Assembly: GCA_029821455.1 (NCBI GenBank)
Contig: JALGTI010000198.1
Coordinates: forward strand, 1 to 6,132
From: Candidatus Zipacnadia bacterium
GTDB lineage: Bacteria > Armatimonadota > Zipacnadia > Zipacnadales > Zipacnadaceae
Reading direction: 5' to 3'
DNA: 6,132 nucleotides
Shown: positions 1 to 5,911 of the stretch, one piece after another
Layout: each line of letters begins with the position of its first letter
How positions within the stretch are numbered: position 1 is the stretch's first letter
Position numbers and translations under genes: made by a program
Notes under the pieces: generated by a model
The model's database searches: none
Told to the model about the DNA's origin: nothing
What the model saw: the letters and a program-made list of their open reading frames with translations, nothing else

Positions 1-114
1 GGCTACGAAGTGGCCGGCTCATTGCCCGCGACAGTCACCGTCTCGGCCCCTACCACCGTATTGGCCACTATCTATATGATCGAGTCCGGTATAGAGCCAC
101 CACCAGGGCCGTAG
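1..114 (+). CDS. 3' end of an upstream gene, beta-rich C-terminus (partial)
   Basis: Frame 1 is open from the window edge to a TAG at 112-114 and gives 37 residues. The segment around residues 9-26 alternates Val/Thr/Ala (the stretch PATVTVSAPTTVLATIY) and resembles the last strands of Ig-like, PEGA or carboxypeptidase-regulatory beta-sandwich domains often found at the ends of exported proteins. A short Pro-rich tail (EPPPGP) follows. The start and the main body lie outside the window, so the function cannot be named. The reading frame has the G/C-rich third positions seen in the other genes. It is followed by 381 bases without an intact gene, so it is probably not in the same transcription unit as the genes downstream. 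The call rests on composition and a family-like pattern only. Confidence 0.5.
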   Translation, partial: GYEVAGSLPATVTVSAPTTVLATIYMIESGIEPPPGP

Positions 115-170
115 GAAGGGTATCTCGCTTCAGTCTACTTCGATATTGTTGCTTCATCCACTTGGGCACT

Positions 171-365
171 CTACCCCAGGACGGTGGCCGAGGCGCGGTC
201 AAACGCGTCGAACAAACGGTCATAGCTCTCCAGATACCCCAGCGTCCCGTCGGCGGAGCTGTGCACTAGCCACTGGCGGCGTTGCAACTGGCGGATGATT
301 TCGATGGGTTGCGGCTTGGAAAGCTGCTGCGGCTCCTGCTGCGATGCAGGTTGTGACTGTAGCGT
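171..365 (-). pseudogene. Minus-strand gene remnant without a start codon
   Basis: On the minus strand the frame ending with TAG at 173-171 is open back to a TAG at 368-366, giving 64 residues. The translation looks like real protein. It begins with a Gln/Pro/Ser-rich linker (residues 1-20), continues with a charged amphipathic stretch (IEIIRQLQRRQWLV, about 21-34), and ends with a helix-like segment (LESYDRLFDAFDRA, about 46-59). Third positions are mostly G or C, as in the intact genes nearby. No ATG is present and the only in-frame GTG (residue 35) would leave 30 residues. The frame is therefore best read as the 3' end of a gene that lost its 5' part; the promoter of the next plus-strand gene now lies just beyond it. 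I do not recognise the family. An alternative is a chance open frame, which the biased composition makes less likely but does not exclude. Confidence 0.35.
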
Positions 366-403
366 CTAATAATCGAGACATCCGTGGGTGCGAGAGATTC
401 CGA

Positions 404-432
404 TGTACCCTTGACAATGTTGCGGGGGTACA
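404..432. promoter_or_regulatory. Perfect inverted repeat around the -35 box, candidate operator
   Basis: TGTACCC at 404-410 and GGGTACA at 426-432 are perfect inverted copies separated by 15 bases; the -35 hexamer begins immediately after the left arm. The core GGTACA appears again at 434-439 in direct orientation. Half-site centres are 22 bases apart, about two helical turns, which is compatible with a dimeric repressor binding one face of the DNA. That a regulator binds here is inference; no regulator gene is present in the window. Confidence 0.4.
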
Positions 433-441
433 CGGTACAAT
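411..441 (+). promoter_or_regulatory. Sigma70-type promoter for the deacetylase-led gene cluster
   Basis: A consensus -35 hexamer TTGACA (411-416) is followed after 19 bases by TACAAT (436-441), which matches the -10 consensus at five of six positions. The spacer is two bases longer than ideal. Transcription would begin near 447-449 and leave a leader of about 48 bases before the ATG at 496. It is the only convincing promoter in the window, it lies in the long gene-poor gap, and it reads toward five codirectional genes. Confidence 0.6.
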
Positions 442-480
442 ATGTATGCGAACCTTGTCCTAATAACTCGAATTGCAAAA

Positions 481-488
481 AGGCGGTG
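481..488 (+). promoter_or_regulatory. Ribosome binding site of the first deacetylase
   Basis: AGGCGGTG differs from the ideal AGGAGGTG at one base and lies 7 bases before the ATG at 496. It favours this start over the in-frame ATG at 442, which abuts the -10 box and would lie upstream of the predicted transcription start. Confidence 0.55.
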
Positions 489-495
489 CTGTGAG

Positions 496-1344
496 ATGGA
501 GCTTAAGAATGAAGGTGCGCAGATTTTTGTGCCGGATGGGCTTCCCGTTGACAAGGCCCTGGCCAGGAGCACGCACATGGCCCTCGGGGCACATCAGGAT
601 GACCTGCCGATAATGGCCCAGCATGGGATCCTGGAGTGTTTTGGCCAAAGCGACAAGTGGTTCCTGGGAGTGACGGTGACCAACGGCAGCGGCAGCCCGC
701 GTGACGACCTGTACGCTGATTATACCGATGAGCAGATGCGAGCGGTGAGGGCGGAAGAAGAGAAGAAGGCCGGATTTGTGGGCGAGTACAGCGCAGTCGT
801 GCTGCTGGACTACCCCAGCTCAGCGGTCAAAGACCCGGCCAATGCGGATGTGACGGAGGAAATCAAAGGCCTCATCGCTGCGGCGAGGCCCTCGGTCATC
901 TACGTGCACAACCTGGCCGACAAGCACGATACCCATGTCGCCGTGACGCTGCGAACCCTGGCGGCGCTGCGGGAACTACCGGCCGAGGCACGGCCCGAGG
1001 CGGTGTATGGCTGCGAGGTATGGCGGGACCTGGATTGGATGGTTGATGAGGACAAGGTGGCTTTCGATGTCAGCAGCCACGAGAATTTCGCAGCGGCCCT
1101 GATGGGCATCTACGACTCGCAGGTTTGTGGCGGCAAGCGCTATGACCTGGCCACGGCCGGGCGTCGCAAAGCCCATGCCACCTACCATGAGACGCACGGA
1201 GTGGATGTGGCGGAGGCGATAATCTTCGCCATGGACCTCACGCCCCTGATCGCCGACACTGATGTGGATGTGACCGCGTATGTGAATGAGCATATCAACC
1301 GCTTCGCGGCGGATGTTGCCGAGCGGATTGCGAAGCTGACCTAA
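496..1344 (+). CDS. PIG-L family deacetylase (LmbE-like), first copy
   Basis: This 282-residue protein belongs to the PIG-L/LmbE superfamily of zinc-dependent enzymes that remove acyl groups from N-acylated amino sugars (MshB, BshB, PIG-L). The signature is AHQDD at residues 32-36, with His33 and Asp36 the expected metal ligands and Asp35 the likely catalytic base. The third ligand is expected in HDTH (144-147), after the strand VIYVHNL (135-140). The common form of the first motif is AHPDD; Gln in place of Pro marks a distinct subfamily. No signal peptide or membrane segment is visible, so it should act in the cytoplasm. The start at 496 is chosen from the ribosome binding site and from the promoter at 411-441. 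It is the first gene of the cluster and is separated from the next by 111 bases containing a terminator-like hairpin. The natural substrate is unknown; a sugar released by the neighbouring glycosidase is an inference. The alternative is a related hydrolase acting on another amide. Confidence 0.85.
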   Translation: MELKNEGAQIFVPDGLPVDKALARSTHMALGAHQDDLPIMAQHGILECFGQSDKWFLGVTVTNGSGSPRDDLYADYTDEQMRAVRAEEEKKAGFVGEYSAVVLLDYPSSAVKDPANADVTEEIKGLIAAARPSVIYVHNLADKHDTHVAVTLRTLAALRELPAEARPEAVYGCEVWRDLDWMVDEDKVAFDVSSHENFAAALMGIYDSQVCGGKRYDLATAGRRKAHATYHETHGVDVAEAIIFAMDLTPLIADTDVDVTAYVNEHINRFAADVAERIAKLT

Positions 1345-1371
1345 GCCGGGGATTCTGTCGTAGAAGAACGC

Positions 1372-1406
1372 GGCCGGTGCCGTGTGGGGAGGCACTAGCC
1401 ATTTTT
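1372..1406 (+). terminator. Terminator-like hairpin between the first two genes
   Basis: GGCCGGTGCC (1372-1381) pairs with GGCACTAGCC (1391-1400) through eight Watson-Crick pairs and one G-U, with a single C-A mismatch and a 9-base loop. A run of five T follows at 1402-1406. This is the form of an intrinsic terminator. It lies 28 bases after the first deacetylase and 50 bases before the next start, and no clear promoter is seen between it and the next gene. It may terminate partially and so set the ratio of first to later genes. Confidence 0.55.
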
Positions 1407-1444
1407 CTGAAGCGTGTTGCCTGCTGATTTGCCCGGGCAGCTAC

Positions 1445-1449
1445 GGAGG
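1445..1449 (+). promoter_or_regulatory. Ribosome binding site of the UroD-family gene
   Basis: GGAGG stands 6 bases before the ATG at 1456. This fixes the start there and rejects the upstream in-frame GTG at 1414, which has no comparable site and would add 14 residues not needed by the fold. Confidence 0.75.
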
Positions 1450-1455
1450 ATAGCG

Positions 1456-2664
1456 ATGAGCCGGCTTGGCAGTGTCTGGCGTCGCGAGCATCTCGTCCAA
1501 ACACTGCGGGGCCACCAGGCTTACCCGGTGCCGTGCGCCACCCTCTACATCGGCCTGTACACCGCACACATATTCCCGCTGAAGTTGGCGGAAGCCTATG
1601 CGGAGCTCGCTGGTGGCGAGTCGGAGCTGACACTAGGCGCGGAGCAAGAACTTGACGCGCGCGTGGAAGCCTGGGTACGCACGTACGAGAGCTTTGACCC
1701 GCCATTTGCGTGGATGCCGGTGCGGGATTGGATGGCCGTGGCGGCGCTTGATGGCGTGAGGGTTAGGTTCAGCGAGGATAATTGCCTGCGTGTGGCTCCG
1801 GACGACTCCCGGCAAGACCTGCTGGCCCCGCTGGACACCGCTGCTACGTGGCCGTGGGAGCGGGAGTCTCCCCCCAGTTTGGACTCCCTGGAGGAACTGG
1901 TGCCGCTAGTGGATGCGGAGACCCTCATCGCGGATGGCTGTCACGAGATGGCACGCCGGTTGGTGGCGCGGTGCGATGCGCAGGTATGGCTGCGTGGTGC
2001 GATAGGCAGCCCGTATGACAGCTTACCGGGGGTACTGGGTTTTGCCGTGATGATGGCGGCGATGCGGCGGGACCCGGTGGTGATTGAGGCCGTGATCGAG
2101 CGCACACTACACAACTGCCTGGAGCGTGCAAAGCTCATCAAAGCCTCAGGCGTGCGAGGCATCTTTATCGAAGAGTGCTGTGCCTCCAGCGACCTGATAT
2201 CCGAAGCAGACTACTGTCGCTTCGCGGTGCCTTCGGATTACCAACTGGTAGCAGAACTCAAGGCGATGGGCTTTGATGTGCTGTTCCATATGACCGGCGG
2301 CATTGAAGGACGCTTGCCCCACCTGCGGGAACTGGGCGCTGATGGCATTGCACTGGAGGATGGCAAGAAGGGGTTTGAGGTGGATGTTGGCCGTGTCCGG
2401 AAAGAGTTGGGCGCGGAGATAACGCTGTGGGGCAACATCAACCCGGTCATCATCCGTGATGGGCCGCGAGAGCGGATCGCGGCAGAGGTGCAGGAGCAGG
2501 AGCAGTTCGAGCAGGCCGGGCGACCGTTTGTGGTATCATGCGGGAGCCCGCTGACACTTGATACGCCGATTGAGAACGTCAACATGATGCTGCAGGCGGC
2601 GGCAGCGTTGACTGAACAGGGGGCCTATCAACAGATGCAATCAAGTCCAAATGAAGGGGAGTGA
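1456..2664 (+). CDS. Uroporphyrinogen decarboxylase (URO-D) family protein
   Basis: This 402-residue protein has the C-terminal hallmarks of the URO-D superfamily, a TIM-barrel group that includes HemE and the corrinoid methyltransferases MtaA, MtbA and CmuA. Visible are GIFIEECCASSDLIS (235-249), FHMTGG (277-282), LRELGADGIALEDG (290-303), WGNINP (325-330) and SCGSPLTLDTPIENV (361-375). In the methyltransferases zinc is held by His-x-Cys plus a distal Cys. Here His278 and Cys362 are in the right places, but the middle position is Thr280, so the canonical site is incomplete. The long N-terminal section and the catabolic neighbourhood argue against true HemE. No signal peptide is seen, so it should be cytoplasmic. 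The stop codon touches the start region of the exported glycosidase, which implies translational coupling. Many members of this group lie in sugar-degradation clusters without a known reaction; the function here is not assigned. Confidence 0.8.
   Translation: MSRLGSVWRREHLVQTLRGHQAYPVPCATLYIGLYTAHIFPLKLAEAYAELAGGESELTLGAEQELDARVEAWVRTYESFDPPFAWMPVRDWMAVAALDGVRVRFSEDNCLRVAPDDSRQDLLAPLDTAATWPWERESPPSLDSLEELVPLVDAETLIADGCHEMARRLVARCDAQVWLRGAIGSPYDSLPGVLGFAVMMAAMRRDPVVIEAVIERTLHNCLERAKLIKASGVRGIFIEECCASSDLISEADYCRFAVPSDYQLVAELKAMGFDVLFHMTGGIEGRLPHLRELGADGIALEDGKKGFEVDVGRVRKELGAEITLWGNINPVIIRDGPRERIAAEVQEQEQFEQAGRPFVVSCGSPLTLDTPIENVNMMLQAAAALTEQGAYQQMQSSPNEGE
2656..2661 (+). promoter_or_regulatory. 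Ribosome binding site of the glycosidase-like gene
   Basis: GGGGAG lies inside the last codons of the UroD-family gene, 8 bases before the ATG at 2670 but only 2 bases before the ATG at 2664. Spacing therefore favours 2670. The 2664 ATG forms a TGATG stop/start overlap with the previous gene and cannot be excluded; the proteins would differ by two residues. Confidence 0.55.
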
Positions 2665-2669
2665 TGTGG

Positions 2670-5027
2670 ATGCAAAACAGTATGCGGCAACCATTTCTTG
2701 GGATGGTGCTGTGCAGCCTGTGTGGTCTGCTGGTGGCTGCGCAAGCGCCAGCTAGCGACCTGGTCATTGTAGCGAACGGGCAGCCCAAGGCGACGATTGT
2801 CATCGCAGCGGAGGCCAATGACAAGGTCAAGCTGGCGGCAGATGAACTGCAGACGTATGTGGAGAAGATGTCGGGGGCCAGACTGCCTATCGTCACGGAT
2901 GCAGAGAACCCGCAGGGGGCGCTGATCTTGGTCGGAACGAGTAAGCTGAGCGACGCGACGGGTGTGGCCATTCCCTCGGGTCTGACGAACGCCCGGCGCG
3001 AGGAAGGCTTTGCTATCGCGTGCAAGGACGGTCGCCTAGTTCTGGCCGGCAATGATGAGGGACCCTATCATGGCACGGAGTATGCCGTCTATGACTTCCT
3101 GAACCGGCTGGGCGTCCGCTGGTTTATGCCGGGAGAGTATGGCGAGATCGTGCCAGAGAAGGCAACGATCAAGCTCCCCGAAATGAGCGTCAGCGAGAAG
3201 CCGGACTTTGTGATGCGCAACTGGTGGGGTCACGTGGCCACGGAACTGCGGGAGCAGGAGCTGCGCTGGAAGCTTCGCAATAAGATGACAACGGCGCGGA
3301 TGTTCGCGACACCTTCCGACGCCACCGCGGTCAACGTCACTGATCAGAGCCTATTTGAGGAGAAGCCCGAACTGTTCGCGATGAATGCCGACGGCAGTCG
3401 CAATCGCCGGCTTCCCAACCTCTCCAACCCCGAAGCCGTTCAGATTGCCGCTGATATCATCAAGGATTATTTCCGTAGGAACCCCGACTCAAATTCATAC
3501 GGCTTTGCACCAGATGATGGCTATCCCCGTGATTACAGCCCGGAGACTGTCAAGCTGAATCGGGGCTTCGTGGAACTGGGCGGCAGGCCCGGGGTCCCAG
3601 GCGAGGTAAGCACGAGTGAGGAGTGGTTCACATTCGTCAACAATGTCACGGCTGAAGTGCGCAAGGAATTCCCTGATATCTATATCGCCACCAACGGCTA
3701 CGCCAATCGCGACATCCCACCGCAGGGCGTTGAGCTCAACGACCACCTGGTGATAATGTTTGCGGCCATCTGGAGTTGCACCCTGCACGGCTACGATGAC
3801 GCCCGCTGCTGGCAGAAGGTGCGACAGGGAGAGATGCTCAAGCGCTGGTGTGAGATGTGCGACAACGTCTGGATCTATGGCTACAACTATCAGATGCTGG
3901 TGTCCGGTCTGACCCCCTTGCCTGAGTTCACCAAGCTGCGGCGGGACTTTCCGCTGATGAAGCAGTGGGGGGTGATGGGCTTCCTGGATGAGACCCGCAA
4001 TGTGTGGGCCGAATGTGGCATCGCCAGCCGCTATCTGCGGGCCCGGCTCGAATGGGATGCGGACGCCGACGTTGATGCGATACTGGACGACTTCTTCCGC
4101 AAATGGTATGGCAAGGCCGCCGCACCGATGAAGGCATTCTACTTCGCACTTGACAGGGCCATAGCGGACTCCCCCTTACATGGGCACGAGGACCGCATCC
4201 TGCCTGAACTGTATAGCCCTGTGCTGATGGCGACTCTAGCAGAGCATATCGCAAAGGCGGAGAGACTGGCCGCCAGCGAGCGCACCAAGCTGCATGTGCG
4301 AGCCGAGCGGCTGATATACGAGCACTTGAAGACATATGTCGCGATGTCGGCGGCCGCGCGGTCCGGGAACTTCCGGCGGGCAGCCAGGGAAGCGCAGCGG
4401 ATGCTGGATATTCGGAAGGATTTGCACGCCATCAACCCGTTCTACATCTGGAAGGACGAGAGCGGGTATCATACGGGTGTCTGGTACTGGACAATTACTA
4501 ACCGCAGGGATTTCTACAAGGCACTGGCGGATAAGCTCTCTGGCAAGACCGGGGACCTGGTAGCGATGCTGCCGGAGGAGGCGATGTTCCGCACGGACCC
4601 CCACGATGATGGCATCTTCGCTGAGTGGTACGCGCCGGATCCGCAGGAAAAAGGCTGGAGGCCCATCCTGACGACAAGGCCGTTCTACCGCCAGGGCTAT
4701 GAAGACAGATCGGGCCATCCTTATGTGGGTTATATCTGGTATCGGCTGAAAGTGGATGTTCCCGAAGCCGCACAGGGCAGGAAGGTTATGCTCTATGCGC
4801 CGGTCGTGGCAACGGAGGCGTGGTGTTGGCTGAACGGGCAATACGTAGGGCACCGGCCGTATAAGGCAGCCTACGAGCGGCCGGCCCAGATGGAGCTGGA
4901 GATCACTGATGTCGTTCGGCCGGGCGAAACGAATGTGGTAGCAATTCGCGTTAGCACCAGCCTGGCACCAGCTCAGGCCGCTGAGGGTCTGCTTTCGCGG
5001 GTGTTCATGTATTCGCCCAAGGAGTGA
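2670..5027 (+). CDS. Exported glycosidase-like protein with DUF4838-type core
   Basis: This 785-residue protein starts with a probable Sec signal peptide: a short polar N-terminus with Arg6, a hydrophobic core at about 9-24, and cleavage probably near the AQAPAS segment (24-29). No lipobox is evident. Residues 30-175 resemble the N-terminal domain found before GH20 and GH67 barrels (LAADELQTYVEKMSG at 56-70, ILVGTSKL at 86-93, GTEYAVYDFLNRLGVRWFMP at 135-154). Residues 180-500 match the DUF4838-type barrel: RNWWGH (183-188), GFAPDDG (278-284), NDHLVIMFAAIW (357-368), WIYGYNY (401-407), LKQWG-like MKQWGVMGFLDE (430-441) and FRKWYGKAAAPM (476-487). Residues about 680-780 resemble a galactose-binding jelly roll as in GH2 enzymes (YIWYRLKVDVP, AWCWLNGQYVG). 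It should act outside the cytoplasm on a glycan. Acidic candidates for catalysis include Asp282, Asp283 and Glu441. The substrate cannot be read from the sequence, and catalysis itself is inferred from the fold. Confidence 0.8.
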   Translation: MQNSMRQPFLGMVLCSLCGLLVAAQAPASDLVIVANGQPKATIVIAAEANDKVKLAADELQTYVEKMSGARLPIVTDAENPQGALILVGTSKLSDATGVAIPSGLTNARREEGFAIACKDGRLVLAGNDEGPYHGTEYAVYDFLNRLGVRWFMPGEYGEIVPEKATIKLPEMSVSEKPDFVMRNWWGHVATELREQELRWKLRNKMTTARMFATPSDATAVNVTDQSLFEEKPELFAMNADGSRNRRLPNLSNPEAVQIAADIIKDYFRRNPDSNSYGFAPDDGYPRDYSPETVKLNRGFVELGGRPGVPGEVSTSEEWFTFVNNVTAEVRKEFPDIYIATNGYANRDIPPQGVELNDHLVIMFAAIWSCTLHGYDDARCWQKVRQGEMLKRWCEMCDNVWIYGYNYQMLVSGLTPLPEFTKLRRDFPLMKQWGVMGFLDETRNVWAECGIASRYLRARLEWDADADVDAILDDFFRKWYGKAAAPMKAFYFALDRAIADSPLHGHEDRILPELYSPVLMATLAEHIAKAERLAASERTKLHVRAERLIYEHLKTYVAMSAAARSGNFRRAAREAQRMLDIRKDLHAINPFYIWKDESGYHTGVWYWTITNRRDFYKALADKLSGKTGDLVAMLPEEAMFRTDPHDDGIFAEWYAPDPQEKGWRPILTTRPFYRQGYEDRSGHPYVGYIWYRLKVDVPEAAQGRKVMLYAPVVATEAWCWLNGQYVGHRPYKAAYERPAQMELEITDVVRPGETNVVAIRVSTSLAPAQAAEGLLSRVFMYSPKE

Positions 5028-5069
5028 CGGCAGTGGGGGAATAAGCCAGTAGTATGGAAGTCTATGGTT

Positions 5070-5075
5070 AGGTGA
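5070..5075 (+). promoter_or_regulatory. Ribosome binding site of the second deacetylase
   Basis: AGGTGA matches the 3' part of the ideal AGGAGGTGA and lies 5 bases before the ATG at 5081. The alternative GTG start at 5072 would lie within this site, so 5081 is preferred. Confidence 0.6.
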
Positions 5076-5080
5076 TTGAT

Positions 5081-5911
5081 ATGCGCGTGATGGCAATTGG
5101 GCCACATCCGGACGATATTGAAATCAACTGCGCCGGGACCCTGGCGCGCTGCAAACAGCGCGGCGATGAGGTGATAATGTGCGTGTCGTGCAATGGCTCC
5201 CAGGGGCACTATCAGATACGTTCCCCGCACTTGCAGTGCATTCGCAGGAAGGAAGCGCGCGAGTCGGCCGCAGTCATCGGCGCTGAGTGCGTACTGATAG
5301 ACCTGCCCGACTCCGGCGTCTATCCGTCATTGGAACAGCGGGCCATCTATACCGAGGTGATCCGCGAGGCCAAGCCGGACATCCTGCTGCTGCCGGCGCC
5401 CAATGACTATATGTCTGACCACTCACACACTGCGACGCTGGGCGATGAGGCCAGCTTTTGGTGCAGCGTGCCGCTCTATGAGACTGGCTACAACAGCGCT
5501 TGCCCGCCACCGGCGGTCTACATCTGGCCGCCGATGGGAGGCTTTGGCATAGAGCCGACCGAGTACGTGGATGTCACCGACGTGTGGGAAACCAAGGCGC
5601 AGATGCTGCTGTGTCATCAGAGCCAGTATCGCTGGCTGCTCGAACACGATAACATTGACTACGTTGAGTTCATGGCCACCACCGCGCGGTTCCGGGGCTT
5701 GCAGTGCGGAGCTAAGTATGCGGAGTGCTTTGCGCCGCTGGCCAAGTGGCCGCGCCTTGGGAGGAGTTGCAGAGACGAAAGGCAGCACCTGCGGACGCGT
5801 GCTGTGCGGAGACCTTGGGCAGAGCACCGAGGTTTTCGCCACTGGTGTTTACCTCTTCAGAGGAGGCTTGTATGCCAGAGCACTTCTCCATACTTGCTGT
5901 TGGTGAAGTGA
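5081..5911 (+). CDS. PIG-L family deacetylase, second copy, with aberrant C-terminus
   Basis: The product has 276 residues, of which about 1-226 form a normal PIG-L/LmbE domain. The N-terminus MRVMAIGPHPDDIE carries the PHPDD signature (8-12), with His9 and Asp12 the expected zinc ligands and Asp11 the likely base. DYMSDHSHT (109-117) supplies the third ligand, probably His114. ETKAQMLLCHQSQ (170-182) and FRGLQCGAKYAECF (204-217) are typical late motifs. Related proteins generally end a few residues after the YAExF segment. Here about 50 more residues follow, rich in Arg, Trp and Cys, and the last 13 codons overlap the sugar kinase start. The tail looks like non-coding sequence read through after loss of a stop codon, by mutation or sequencing error. 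No signal peptide is seen, so it should be cytoplasmic. It is clearly different from the first deacetylase of the cluster, so a recent duplication is unlikely. Role as an amino-sugar N-deacetylase is by family; the substrate is unknown. Confidence 0.82.
   Translation: MRVMAIGPHPDDIEINCAGTLARCKQRGDEVIMCVSCNGSQGHYQIRSPHLQCIRRKEARESAAVIGAECVLIDLPDSGVYPSLEQRAIYTEVIREAKPDILLLPAPNDYMSDHSHTATLGDEASFWCSVPLYETGYNSACPPPAVYIWPPMGGFGIEPTEYVDVTDVWETKAQMLLCHQSQYRWLLEHDNIDYVEFMATTARFRGLQCGAKYAECFAPLAKWPRLGRSCRDERQHLRTRAVRRPWAEHRGFRHWCLPLQRRLVCQSTSPYLLLVK
5861..5866 (+). promoter_or_regulatory. Ribosome binding site of the sugar kinase
   Basis: A perfect AGGAGG lies 5 bases before the ATG at 5872, within the 3' end of the second deacetylase frame. 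It is the strongest such site in the window and supports the kinase start despite the overlap. Confidence 0.8.

Noticed and set aside
442..495. Upstream ATG at 442 as the start of the first deacetylase
   Set aside because: It directly follows the -10 box, so it would lie before the predicted transcription start, and it has no ribosome binding site; the added 18 residues do not look like part of the domain.
1257..1275. Repeated GATGTGGATGTG-like units
   Set aside because: They encode the Asp-Val run DVDV in the first deacetylase and do not extend beyond it; this is not a separate repeat element.
1430..1439. Ten-base palindrome TGCCCGGGCA
   Set aside because: It is a perfect palindrome but has no loop or T-tract, is isolated, and is expected by chance in GC-rich DNA; there is no further sign of a binding site.
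1414..1455. GTG at 1414 as start of the UroD-family gene, overlapping the region after the hairpin
   Set aside because: GGAGG at 1445-1449 places initiation at ATG 1456, and GTG 1414 has no comparable site.
5028..5080. Possible second promoter before the second deacetylase (TATGGT-like element)
   Set aside because: No matching -35 box at proper distance was found, and the 53-base gap is consistent with cotranscription.
4236..5105. Long open frame of 289 codons on the minus strand
   Set aside because: It is antisense to the conserved C-terminal part of the exported glycosidase-like gene and the start of the second deacetylase, has no family features, and its length is explained by the GC-rich codon bias of the plus-strand genes.
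5571..5906. Plus-strand 111-codon frame within the second deacetylase
   Set aside because: It is the alternative frame of a conserved PIG-L coding region for most of its length, lacks a family match and a ribosome binding site, and is Arg/Cys-rich as expected for a shadow frame.
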